Positions 48,298-57,869 of a DNA stretch of 64,000 nt are shown one piece after another; the first letter of the stretch is position 1, and every line of letters starts with the position of its first letter. The notes under the pieces are model-generated. The model did no database searches. It was not told the DNA's origin and was given only the letters and a program-made list of their open reading frames with translations. Position numbers and translations under genes: made by a program. Origin of the DNA: Sinorhizobium fredii USDA 257 (GTDB lineage: Bacteria; Pseudomonadota; Alphaproteobacteria; Rhizobiales; Rhizobiaceae); assembly GCF_000265205.3 (NCBI RefSeq), contig NT_187151.1, positions 91,005 to 155,004 on the forward strand. The letters are read 5' to 3'.

Positions 48298-48524
48298 AAG
48301 TAACAATCCGCAGAACTGGCAATGGTTTATCAGCGTATGTTCCCAAGAAGGATCTGGAAGAGCCGATCGTCCAGGTTGAGAATGAAGGCCTATGGGGCGG
48401 CATTGTGGTGCTCAGGAACGGCTGGCGGCTCTTATTGCCTGATCTTCCGAAGGACACTCAGTTACCCGTCACCGTCGAGGCAAAGAAGATGGTGGATGAT
48501 GCAGCGCAAAGAAAAACATCATGA
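48294..48524 (+). CDS. fixU: FixU / NifT
   Basis: 76 residues, MKVTIRRTGNGLSAYVPKKD, then LEEPIVQVENEGLWGGIVVL and NGWRLLLPDLP. NifT/FixU family, small nif-linked protein of uncertain role. Translationally coupled to nifZ. Confidence 0.93.
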   Translation: MKVTIRRTGNGLSAYVPKKDLEEPIVQVENEGLWGGIVVLRNGWRLLLPDLPKDTQLPVTVEAKKMVDDAAQRKTS

Positions 48525-49179
48525 ATACAACACAGACTTCCGGTCTGCTCGTTCGGAGCAGCCTTGCCGAAAGTGGTTTGAACTGGCGTGGCTGGACCTG
48601 CGGTTTCGAATGCCTCCGACAGCGCTATTGCCTCCGATCTGCTTGATGCCTTCTTGCCAACGCGCCCTCGAGCATCCGTCCCTTGCCCTTGCCCTTGCTT
48701 AAGCTTAACGACGCAGTGCGCCTGTTGGCCGAAGGGTACTCAAGGTCCCGGCGGCGCAATCGGTCCAGCGGGCGCCTGCGTGGCGACCCAAGCCCACTGA
48801 TGAAGGAGTTCACAATGACGACCGGAAAGGCAGCTATCCTGCGCCGCCCTTGGGAGCTGAAGTCTAAGGACCGCACGCGCCGAACCGCTTGTCACGTGCG
48901 AGGTTTCGACCAGCGCGCTTAAGGGCGTTACCGTCTTGGGCGTCGGCGTCCCAATCGGCCTGCGGAGATCGCGTGATGGTTCTCGACGCCAAGCGATCGC
49001 ACAAATCGGCGACGTCCACTGCGTGCTTATCCCGACGACGCGGCCTCGATCCGGCAAGGGCGCCGCACCGCAATCCGCTCGGCAATTCAATTGATGCGTG
49101 TCTATTTCGATCGCGCACAAACGTCACACATTCCGAGGCTGTGGCGTCCTATGGTCTATGATGCGTAATCCGGGTGCGT
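48525..49179. other. Stretch after fixU with decayed frames, nothing identified
   Basis: Fragmented open frames, including MTTGKAAILRRPWELK at 48815 and a block reading EPLVTCEVSTSALKGVTVL in another frame, suggest a broken enzyme gene, but I cannot assign a family. No promoter or repeat recognised. Confidence 0.35.
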
Positions 49180-50187
49180 CAGTTCAGTTGCGACATTTTC
49201 CCTGACTCTCGCGCTGGCAGCGTTTGGCGGCTGGGTTATGTGGCATTTCGATATGCCGCTCGCCTGGCTCGCCGGCGCAATCATCGCCACCGGCGTGGGT
49301 GCGCTGTTCGGGCTGCCTGTGGCTATCCCTCCCTTCGCTCGACTGCCAATGACCGCCGCTATTGGCGCAATGCTCGGAACGTCGTTCTCGCCTGCAGTGT
49401 TCGAGCATGCCGGTTGGTGGCCTAGCGGTGTTCATCGTGGCCGCGAGCGCATTGGGCTACATCTATTTCCGGCGTGTGGCGGGATTTGACCATCCCACGG
49501 CCTTTTTCTCGGCAATGCCGGGAGGCGTTGTCGACATGGTGACACTCGGCCTGGAACGCGGCGGCGACGAGAAGAAGATCGCGCTCGTCCAGACCACTCG
49601 GATCATCTTGGTGGCACTTTCCTTGCCGTTCCTGATACCGAGCGTTGCCGGAGGCGCGCCGCATGGCACCCGCGTCGCTTTCGTTCCGCTCGCGAGCTTC
49701 TGCGTCAAGGACGTTGTGTGGTTCTCCGCAGCCGTTTTGCTCGGAGTGGTTGCCGGAAGATTGCTGCGCCTGCCAGCGCGCTATTTGCTCGGGCCCATGT
49801 CTGCAAGTGCCATCATGCATTGGGATTGACGCAATTCGAGTTGCCGACTGCGGCACGCGCCGTGGCGCAAGTCGTCATCGGGGCAACCATCGGCTGCCGT
49901 CTCGCAATGCCGCCGCCTCGAAAGATCGTGGAAGTCATCGGCTTGTCCTTCGGCTCTACAATCCTGTTTTGTCCGTGACGCTGGTCTTCGCGAGCGTTCT
50001 CTCCTTCCTGACAGGAGACCGGTTCACCGCTCTCATGCTCGCCTACTCGCCGGGAAATGTCGCCGAGATAAGCCTCATTTCTTTGTCGCTTGGCGTCGAG
50101 ATGCCCTATGTTGTCCTCCATCAAATTGTCCGGCTCTTTCTGGTAGCAGCAGGAGCAGCGGCCGTGTTTCGGTGGGTGAAGCGCTAA
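49180..50187 (+). pseudogene. AbrB/AmoA-like membrane protein, frameshifted
   Basis: Segments in different frames together give one polytopic protein: MWHFDMPLAWLAGAIIATGV to HAGWWP; LAVFIVAASALGYIYFRRVA, HPTAFFSAMPGGVVDMVTLG to YLLGPMSASAIMH; ALGLTQFELPTAARAVAQVV; and SVTLVFASVLSFLTGDRFTA, YSPGNVAEISLISLSLGVE. The repeats of PGG(V/N)xEM-like helices are those of the AbrB (AmoA-type) membrane family. Frame changes near 49425, 49820 and 49970 show decay. Confidence 0.75.
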
Positions 50188-50984
50188 AGAGGTCGGAATT
50201 CCCTGCAAGGCTACATAGGTTCGCGTGGTGCTGAAATCGGCGGGTCATGCAGATGGTGGGCGAAACCTTCGCCCGTGTTCTCTTCCCCAATCCTGACGCG
50301 CGACCTGCTCGGAGCCTGATGACCATCCTTATGTCTAACTGTTAGTAAGGCCGAACTTTTAACCTCCTTGGAGTGCGCCCTTTGGGCTGGACATGTATCA
50401 GGCTGCGGATTTGCCAGTTTTGGGGCGAGCCACCTCAACGGGCGTTATGATTTCCGGTGGATGTGGTTCTGTGCGTCAAGTTCAGGAAATTGAGGTGGGC
50501 ATGGCGCTGGACATGCGGCGCGAAGCAGAATGTCTTGGACGGCGGCGACGGCAGTCCGATCTTCAGTCTTGGTCGGTTGAGTTCCTCGTGGGGGCATCAG
50601 GTGACGGGAACATCACCGGCCTGCCACCGCCCCTCTCAGAGAATTTGCAGAACTCTCAGCACATTACCGTGAATCTTTACGGAGCTTGGAGCAAAAGATC
50701 GCGCGTCCGTCGAAGTGCATCGGCGCTGCTCCTGGTTCGCACAGTCTATTCTAACGCTGCCTATGAGATTCTACCTTCCTAAGTAGGTGCACGGGGCCGA
50801 CGCTGCCGTTTAAAGGTTCCAGGCCACCGCCAAAACTCCAGTCGTACTAAGGTTTGGGATCCACCTGAGAGCGGGTCGTTGCGGGCATATGGGCCGCACA
50901 CGTCAGGCGGGGCCATCCTGATGGACTTGTGAACGGTCATGCACCAACTTTCAAGACGGCAGTACTCATACCGCGATCTTTTCA
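50188..50984. other. Intergenic stretch, no supported gene
   Basis: A plus-strand frame at 50393-50782 is open but shows no start signal, domain or codon pattern that convinces me. The stretch ends at IS5 copy A. Confidence 0.35.
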
Positions 50985-51916
50985 GAGCCTGACTCGAAAA
51001 GGTCTCAACAATATCCGTACCTTGCCAAGCGTCGTGTCAGGACCCGGATGTGGGCGATAGTGATCCAAGCCTCGGCTGATGCGATGGACTTCTCCCAATC
51101 CTTAGCCAATCGTCGGCATCTGCCAAGCCATGCGAAGGTGCGCTCCACGACCCAGCGCCGCGGCAGAACTTCGAAGCCCTTGGCCTTGTCGGTCCGCTTG
51201 ACGATCTGGAGAGTGAAGGCAGCGATCTTTTGGAGTGCGCCCTTCAGCTTCGGTCCGGCATAACCACCGTCGGCGAAGATATGTCTCAGCCACGGCCAGC
51301 GCTTGAGAATGGTTTTGAGGACGGCAGGTGCGCCGTCGCGATCTTGGATATCGGCGCTGTGAACCCTGAGGCCGACCATCAACCCGAGCGTGTCGACGAC
51401 GATATGACGCTTCCGTCCCTTGATCTTCTTGCCCGCGTCATAGCCCGAAATTCCGCCGCTTTCCGTGGTTTTCACGCTTTGACTGTCAATCACGCCAGCA
51501 GATGGCGAGGCTTCCCGGCCTTCCAATTCGCGCGCCTCCATCACAAGATGATGGTTGATCCGACCCCATAACCCTGTCGCTCGCCATTCGTAGAAATAGG
51601 ACTGGACAGTTGTAAAAGGCGGAAAATCCTTGGGCATCATCCGCCACTGGCACCCCGTCGTGGCGATGTAAAGCAACGCATTCACGACCTCGCGAAGATC
51701 GGTGCTGCGCGGCCTGCCCAACCGCCGCGGTCCAGGCAGGCAAGGCGAGATCAATCCCCATTCCCGGTCCGTCAGATCGCTTGCATACCGCCTTGCGCGT
51801 CGGGCATATTGCCGCCGGGTGAAATCAGTCCAGCCCATTGTGGTCTCCGTTCGTCCTAAGCAAACAAACAGAATCACAACTGGCTGATTTCACTCAACTC
51901 TTTTTCGGTCAGGCTC
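50985..51916 (-). mobile_element. IS5-family insertion sequence, copy A
   Basis: Ends GAGCCTGACTCGAAAA (50985) and the complement of GAGCCTGACCGAAAAA (to 51916). It is 932 bases and identical to copy B (60786-61717) except for one silent base in an Arg codon (CGG here, CGT there). The flanking triplets are TCA (left) and TAA (right), which do not match, so no target duplication is present. Confidence 0.9.
51005..51838 (-). CDS. IS5-family transposase, copy A
   Basis: 277 residues from ATG 51838 (MGWTDFTRRQYARRARRYAS), GGAG 6 bases upstream. DDE domain of the IS5/IS1031 group: LTDREWGLISPCLPGPRRLG, GVIDSQSVKTTESGG (D), HIFADGGYAGPKL (D), RRWVVERTFAWLGRCRRLAKD (E). Intact. Confidence 0.92.
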   Translation of the reverse strand: MGWTDFTRRQYARRARRYASDLTDREWGLISPCLPGPRRLGRPRSTDLREVVNALLYIATTGCQWRMMPKDFPPFTTVQSYFYEWRATGLWGRINHHLVMEARELEGREASPSAGVIDSQSVKTTESGGISGYDAGKKIKGRKRHIVVDTLGLMVGLRVHSADIQDRDGAPAVLKTILKRWPWLRHIFADGGYAGPKLKGALQKIAAFTLQIVKRTDKAKGFEVLPRRWVVERTFAWLGRCRRLAKDWEKSIASAEAWITIAHIRVLTRRLARYGYC

Positions 51917-51917
51917 T

Positions 51918-52133
51918 AAGATGGTGCAAATTAGCGAAGGTGTTGGCTTGGACTGCAGCGAAAGTGTTCAGCGACAGTTCAAATCCCACCATCATTGTTG
52001 ACTTGAAGACGGATCCGGCCAGTTCCTGTGACTCAATAGCATGCGTCAACTGCTCGCCCCTTTTGATTGCCGTGGATTGACCGACGATCGAGTTTTCGAC
52101 AGTTTCGAAGGGCTTTTCTGCGGTCCTGGACAT
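51918..52133 (-). pseudogene. Truncated gene, possibly phasin-like, cut by IS5 copy A
   Basis: It begins with ATG 52133 preceded by AGAGGAAA and reads [20 protein letters not shown] ... [20 protein letters not shown] for about 72 codons before entering the IS. The helical, Phe/Ala-rich pattern 'N.FA..QAN..AN' recalls the phasin family (polyhydroxyalkanoate granule proteins), but the match is weak. The remainder is not found on the other side of the IS, consistent with a deletion or IS recombination. Confidence 0.45.
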
Positions 52134-52747
52134 TTCGCTTTCCTCTCGTTACAGCGGCTCTGGCGACCATCTTGCACATCGTCAACGCCCATTTGTCGCA
52201 AGAACTCAATTGAATAGTATTGTGAAATCTTCATACGTGGCGCAGTCGAGGCATAGGATTGTTGCCGCAATGAGCAGCTCCGCCGCCTCGCAATGAGCAG
52301 TTTCAAGATTTGTGCCAGTTCTGTCGGTGGCGCCAAAAATCAGTCATCTCGCTATCCTCCACCCGGGTCTTTATCGACAATCGATGCAGCGGCTGCGGAC
52401 TTTGGCTGGAGGCCGATTAAGATGTCTCGGCGGTCATTTGATGGAGGCAAATAACATTTCTTGCCGGCCAAGGTTTGCCTTGAGACAAAGGTGAGAATTA
52501 TGGACAGAAGGCGGTGAGGTGGCAGTCCCGTCGTGCCAGACCGATGGTGTTCGCGCACTCAAATTCGTGGATCACGTCGGCGGCGAAGAGCTTGGCGATA
52601 ATGTCAGAGGCGTCGTCCTAATCGCCTGCACTACCATCAGTATGTCGCCGTGGCCGGTTACCGGGATGGCGGGGCTGGCCGGGTCGAGAACAGTAAGCAC
52701 TTCGGGCGTCAGGATCTGCGGTTTAGTCGATCGTGAAGAACTCGCTT
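52134..52747. other. Intergenic stretch; possible weak sigma54-like site
   Basis: No supported gene. The minus strand at 52302-52317 reads TGGCACAAATCTTGAA, nearly the same as the nifQ promoter (TGGCACGAATTTTGAA), about 170 bases before the truncated gene at 52133. No NifA site was seen near it. Confidence 0.3.
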
Positions 52748-54011
52748 TCAGGCAGGTTGCTGCGGCATTGGTCGGCTCTGGAACGTGAGGAGTAGTGCGG
52801 CGAGCAGACACAAAAGCTGCCTGAACCATCGCAGCAGGAGGGAGAAGTTGTATCCGGCGGCGGCCAGAACGGCATTGACGGCATCCCCCTGTTCGCCAGC
52901 GAGATAATTCCGGTCCATTCTGTGTTCGCTCTTGAGGTGTCCAATGACGGGTTCGACCGCCGATCGTCGTCGCATCTGGCGTTTGATGGGGGGCGTGAGG
53001 CGGCGCTTCTGGCCACTGGTGAAGACCCTCAGCTTGTGCCTTTCGGGAGCATTATGGCCGCGGTATCCAGCATCGGCCAGAATGCGGGAGAGCTCGTTGC
53101 CAAGCATCTTTTCCATATCCGGAATGACGGTCGCGAGCGTATGGCCGTCGTAGGGATTGCCGGGCAGCGCCGTCGCGTGCAGGGCGAACTGCCCGCCCTT
53201 TGAACGGTTCAGTGTTGTGGCCACGGACACCTTCACTCCGAACTCATAGGGCTTGTGCGCCTTGCCTTTACCAATGCACTCGACTTCGTCGGCATGCAGG
53301 CTGTAGATCTTGCGGCCACGCTGACGTTGCCGCTGCGCGATGACCGTTTTTGCCTGATAAAGCGACCATTTGAAGATCGCGTCGAGTTGTTCGTCGCCGG
53401 CGATCTGACGCTCGATGTCGCGAACGGTCCGGCCGAGATAGGTCTTCAACTTGCGCAGCGCCTTGCCGGCCCGTTTGAATTGCTTCGCATGAGCGTAGCG
53501 CTGGTGTGAATAAGCTTGGCATCCGTCGGGAACATGACGTTCTTCGGTTGAACGGTCGTGTCCACGATCACCTGCCGCGTATCCTGCGGCTTCATCGCGC
53601 CTGTCTTGACTGCCACGGCCAAGCTCTCCTGCAAGAGCCCGCCGATCCGTTCCTCGCCCATGCGCTGCCGCCAGCGCGTCATCGAGGAGCGGTCGAACGA
53701 TAGTTCGTGCCGAAAGAACTCCTCGCCGCACAGGTACTGAAAGTAGGGGTTCTCCACCCAGCGCTCGCACAGCGCCTCGTCCGACAGGTTGAACGTGTGC
53801 TTCAGAATGGCCAGCCCGCCATCAGCCGCGTCGGCAATGGCGGCATGCCCGCTCCGTCCGAATAGACCGTCCCAAAGCGGCCTTCCAACACAGGCCAGTC
53901 AATAGCCTGCGCCAGACGCACCAGTTCGTGCTTCATATTGATGATCTGGTCGAGCCGGGATCGGAATAAATCCTGTTCACCCGTTTGGCGCCGTTCGCGT
54001 GGTTTACCCAT
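52748..54011 (-). pseudogene. IS5-group transposase, frameshifted
   Basis: Three blocks in different frames: MGKPRERRQTGEQDLFRSRL to MPPLPTRLMAGWPF (54011-53802); NPYFQYLCGEEFFRHELSFD, then RQVIVDTTVQPKNVMFPTDA (53757-53510); and HQRYAHAKQFKRAGKALRKL to the end (53516-52748), which includes HADEVECIGKGKAHKPYEFG and RRRSAVEPVIGHLKSEHRMD. At the second junction about 30 residues are deleted. Inactive. Confidence 0.8.
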
Positions 54012-54203
54012 TCCTGGTTCTCCGATTCACCGCGATAAACCCAGTGAATCACGCTTCGCCAACCAGGCAAACCTCAAACTGATTTTGCAAGGAACAGCCC
54101 GTTCGGCGGCTGTTTCCGGCAATTAGAAGATCTGCAGATCCCTCGATTCTTACGTCAAATCAGCGGCTTCCGAGTTCTTCACGGCCGACGGTTTAATGGC
54201 AAC

Positions 54204-54219
54204 TGGCACGGCCATTGCT
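54204..54219 (+). promoter_or_regulatory. Sigma54 -24/-12 promoter (dctA relic / peptide-binding protein)
   Basis: TGGCACGGCCATTGCT is a perfect match to TGGCACG-N4-TTGCT, 90 bases before the dctA relic start and 785 bases before the binding-protein gene. No TGT-N10-ACA was seen within 150 bases upstream. A palindrome GACAG-N6-CTGTC (54234-54249) lies near the expected transcription start. Confidence 0.8.
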
Positions 54220-54308
54220 CATCAGCTTCACATGACAGTCGCCGCTGTCGGCTTTCGGAAAATCGGCCTGGCAGGCGACCGGGCGCGCGCCATATGGAGG
54301 ATCTCCTG

Positions 54309-54740
54309 ATGACCATTGAGCATTCCGCGGAGACCCGCGCCAAGCCACCCTTATATCGCCATCTCTATGCCCAGGTTCTGGCAGCGATCGCGGGCATCCT
54401 GTTTGGATATTTCTATCCGGACATCGGAAAGCTTGGAATGATCATTGCACCGGTGATCTTCCTGAAGGTCGCGACGGAAATCGCAGGCATAACCGGTCTC
54501 GCCAAGGTTGGTCCCATCGCCGGCAAGGCGAGTTTGATACCTGACCTCGACTTTGGTACTTGCCGTCCACCTCGCGGTCATCAACGTGATGCAGTCGGGT
54601 GCGGGCAGTGCTTATCGATCCGGCCTCGCTCAATGCCGAGGCGGTCGCCGGCTGTGTGGAAAAGGCGCAAGAACAGTTGATGACCGGTTTCCTGATGCTG
54701 GTTATCCCGTCGACGCTTGTCAGCGACGAAGGAAGACTTT
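54309..54740 (+). pseudogene. dctA relic
   Basis: ATG 54309 ([20 protein letters not shown]) with GGAGG upstream, then [20 protein letters not shown] and [20 protein letters not shown], a clear DctA N-terminus. About 14 residues are deleted between the first two helices. The frame then shifts near 54540 ([10 protein letters not shown] and [20 protein letters not shown] in other frames), and similarity ends at about 54740. It is a second, dead copy of the intact gene at 35667-37136. Confidence 0.85.
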
Positions 54741-55003
54741 GCGACACTGGTCGACATCCACGTCATCGCCGCCGCCAGAAAAAGTGACAGCGGGTACAGC
54801 GACACAGGCCGCGACCCTACCAGGCAAAAAGCTCCGCATATCCATAGACGCTATGAACAGAATTTAGAAAATCAATTTTTGAGGAGTGTGAATTGCCCAT
54901 ATCTAGGGACGATCGGCCACTGGCATGCCGATCCTGCAACGACTTGGAGCCGCCCCACAAACACCGTGGCGGCGAATGGATAAAAACAAGGAGAAAGGAC
55001 GAG

Positions 55004-56872
55004 ATGCTGGACATCGGCGTCATTGGAAGACTGAAGTTTGCGACCGCGTTCATGGCCATGTCCTTACTACTGGTGCCGGCTGCGGAGGCTCATGAGCAGC
55101 CGGTCTGGCACTACGGACTGTCGCTCGTCGATGATCTCAAATATCCGCCCGGCTTCAAAAAGTTCGACTATGTGAATCCCGAGGCACCTAAGGGCGGAGA
55201 TCTCAGGCTTTCACAGACAGGCACCTTCGACACGTTCAATCCCCTGCTGGTGAAGGGCGAAACGGCCGTCGGCCTGGATTTCGTCTTCGACACGCTCATG
55301 AAACCGTCAGAGGACGAGATTTCGACGGCCTACGGGCTTCTGGCCGAAGGCGTTTCCTTCCCCGACGACATCTCCTCGGCCACGTTCCGGCTGAGGCAGG
55401 AAGCGAAATGGGCCGACGGCAAGCCGGTGACGCCGGAAGACGTCGTCTTCAGCTTCGACAAGGCGAAGGAACTGAACCCGCTCTATCAAAGCTACTATCG
55501 GCATGTCGTGAAGGCGGAAAAGACAGGGGATCGGGACGTCACCTTTCACTTCGACGACAAAAACAATCACGAACTTCCTCATATCCTCGGGCAGATCCGG
55601 ATTGTGCCGAAGCACTGGTGGGAGGGCACTGGACCGGACGGCAAGCCGCGCGACATTTCGCGAACGACGCTTGAACCGGTGATGGGGTCAGGTCCCTACC
55701 GGATCGCTTCGTTCGCCCCCGGCGGGACCATTCGTTATGAGCGCCGGCCCGATTACTGGGGCGTCGCGCTCAACGTCAATGTCGGGCAGAACAATTTCGA
55801 TTCGATCACCTATTCCTTTTTTGGCGATCGCGACGTCGAGTTCGAGGCCTTCCGCTCCGGCAACACCGATTATTGGCGGGAGAACCAGGCGATGCGCTGG
55901 GCTACGGCCTTCGATTTTCCGGCGGTGAAGGATGGCCGCGTTAAACGCGAGGAAATTCCCAACCCCTTCCGGGCAACGGCCGTGATGCAGGCGATGGTGC
56001 CGAACATGCGCCGCAAGCCCTTCGACGACGAGAGGGTGCGCCAGGCATTGAACTATGCGCTCGACTTCGAAGAACTGAACCGGACCATCTTCTACAATCA
56101 GTATCAGCGCGTGAACAGCTTCTTCTTCGCCACAGAACTCGCTTCCTCCGGTCTGCCGGAAGGCAAGGAACTGAAGAACCTGAACGAGGTCAAGGACCTC
56201 GTGCCGCCCGAAGTGTTCACCACCCCTTATAGCAACCCGGTCGGCGGCACGCCGCAAAAGGCGCGCGAAAACCTGCGCAAGGCGATCGAGCTCCTGAACA
56301 AGGCGGGGTTCGAGCTCAACGGTAACCGGATGGTGAATACTGAGACGGGCAAGCCGTTCTCCTTCGAGATCATGTTGAGCAGCCCGTCATTCGAGCGCGT
56401 CGCCTTGCCCTATGCGCAGAACCTGAAGCGGATCGGTATCGAAGCGCGCGTGCGCACGGTGGACCCATCGCAATATACCAATCGCAAGCGTGCCTTCGAC
56501 TACGATGTGACCTGGGAAGTTTGGGGTCAGTCCTTGAGCCCCGGAAACGAACAGGCGGACTACTGGGGATCGGCAGCCGCCACACGCCAGGGCTCCAGGA
56601 ATTATGCCGGCATCTCCGACCCTGGCGTCGACGCATTGATTGAGCGCGTGATCTTCGCAAAGGATCGCGAAACGCTGGTTGCCGCAACGAAGGCACTCGA
56701 TCGCGTCCTGCTCGCCCATAATTACGTCATTCCGCTCTATTACAAGCTGGCCGCCCAAATCGCCTATTGGGACGCGCTGGCCCGGCCGAAAGAGTTGCCG
56801 AAATACGGACTGGGCTTCCCCGAGGTGTGGTGGTCGAAGAGCGCTGCCTGTCATTTGCCCGCTTCGCTGTAG
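55004..56872 (+). CDS. ABC transporter peptide-binding protein (family 5, YejA-like)
   Basis: 622 residues from ATG 55004 (MLDIGVIGRLKFATAFMAMS) with GGAGAAAGGA upstream; signal peptide cleaving near AAEAHEQP, so periplasmic. Family 5 solute-binding signatures: FDYVNPEAPKGGDLRLSQTG, DGKPVTPEDVVFSFDKAKEL, MGSGPYRIASF, FDDERVRQALNYALDFEELN. The PEAPKGG start and GLSLVDDLKYPPGFKKF are typical of YejA, the oligopeptide/microcin C-type uptake protein. No membrane or ATPase subunits are nearby, so it must pair with those elsewhere. The last residues (SKSAACHLPASL) look altered. A sigma54 promoter lies upstream. Confidence 0.9.
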   Translation: MLDIGVIGRLKFATAFMAMSLLLVPAAEAHEQPVWHYGLSLVDDLKYPPGFKKFDYVNPEAPKGGDLRLSQTGTFDTFNPLLVKGETAVGLDFVFDTLMKPSEDEISTAYGLLAEGVSFPDDISSATFRLRQEAKWADGKPVTPEDVVFSFDKAKELNPLYQSYYRHVVKAEKTGDRDVTFHFDDKNNHELPHILGQIRIVPKHWWEGTGPDGKPRDISRTTLEPVMGSGPYRIASFAPGGTIRYERRPDYWGVALNVNVGQNNFDSITYSFFGDRDVEFEAFRSGNTDYWRENQAMRWATAFDFPAVKDGRVKREEIPNPFRATAVMQAMVPNMRRKPFDDERVRQALNYALDFEELNRTIFYNQYQRVNSFFFATELASSGLPEGKELKNLNEVKDLVPPEVFTTPYSNPVGGTPQKARENLRKAIELLNKAGFELNGNRMVNTETGKPFSFEIMLSSPSFERVALPYAQNLKRIGIEARVRTVDPSQYTNRKRAFDYDVTWEVWGQSLSPGNEQADYWGSAAATRQGSRNYAGISDPGVDALIERVIFAKDRETLVAATKALDRVLLAHNYVIPLYYKLAAQIAYWDALARPKELPKYGLGFPEVWWSKSAACHLPASL

Positions 56873-57299
56873 TTGCATTTGTGGGAGCTCTGGCGAAGCC
56901 GGGCGTCTCCAGTTCACGCCCAACCGTGTTCTCATCCGAAATGCGCAACTTCTGGACCAATCTGCGCGCCAGTGAATTTTTAGGATAGCCTGCTTTCGAC
57001 GTCCTTTGCCAGCCCCGGGCGCTGACGTCATTCAGTGTCACTCGGTCGCGCGGTGCACCGTTCGTTGGGGTCCGAGTCGGATCGCAGCACCCGGCCCAAC
57101 ACTGCAGCATCTCGCTGGCGAATGGCGCTGCCTCCGAACGCGGGCCGCCATCGTAGAGTGAGGCAAGTGCCAGCAATCGCCGCTATGGCTGGCATCCTCC
57201 GTCTGCCATCAAGCTTTCGAAGAGCTGCGCCGCCGAAGTCATCACATCGCATCCTGTTTGCGGCACAGAGGCGCTCTTTGGTGTGGGCTAATTCGACAA
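56873..57299. other. Intergenic stretch, nothing recognised
   Basis: Only shadow frames. It separates the binding-protein gene from the nifS unit's NifA site. Confidence 0.35.
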
Positions 57300-57315
57300 T
57301 GTCCGATTTCCGACA
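57300..57315 (+). promoter_or_regulatory. NifA activator site of the nifS unit
   Basis: TGTCCGATTTCCGACA fits TGT-N10-ACA, 63 bases upstream of the -24 element. Confidence 0.8.
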
Positions 57316-57377
57316 TTATCGGACAAATGTCATACCGATGTTTGAGTTTCGGTGTTGTTTCAGAACCGTTTTTTCGT

Positions 57378-57393
57378 TGGCATAGTTTGTGCT
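57378..57393 (+). promoter_or_regulatory. Sigma54 promoter of the nifS unit
   Basis: TGGCATAGTTTGTGCT with GG-N10-GC spacing; same arrangement relative to the iscA start as at 39696-39711. Confidence 0.75.
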
Positions 57394-57436
57394 TGACCGA
57401 TTTGCAAAGGCCTTTTCGAACCAGGAGAAACGATCC

Positions 57437-57780
57437 ATGATAGGTCTCAACGGAAGAGCCGTTAGTGCAGTGAAGCTCGCTCCTTCCCGCGATTCTGAAC
57501 CCACCGATGGCTTATGCATATGACGGTTCAAGCGGACGGCTGTGCATATACCATTTTGCATTAGAGACTGAGTCGCGCGAGGGCGACACTGTTATCGAGA
57601 AGGATGGGATCAACATATTTGTTGACTCGGACCCCCAACCCCATGTGGCCGGCCTGGCCCGGGACGTCATCCCAAGGACGTCATCCCAAGGGTGGATTCG
57701 CCCGGGTTTGTCTTCAACGTTTCAACACGCGGGAGAGGTGAGCCTGCGGCAAATCGTTCGGCTGATCGCCACGCACGGGA
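57437..57780 (+). pseudogene. IscA-like relic
   Basis: ATG 57437 after AGGAG reads MIGLNGRAVSAVKLAPSRDS-EPTDGLCI and stops. Another frame continues with YHFALETESREGDTVIEKDG and FVDSDPQPHVAG, matching the intact protein at 39750 (YHLGLDRESRDGDAVIEAGG, YVDSASQPHVSG). A short internal duplication (GACGTCATCCCAAG twice, near 57665) and shifts finish it. Both essential Cys regions are lost. Confidence 0.88.
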
Positions 57781-57869
57781 GAACAGTAATGCTGGATCAA
57801 AAAGCACTTCTACAATGCCACGATCGCCATTTGTAAACCTTTCGTCGTTTCGGTAGCTGGAGAATTATC

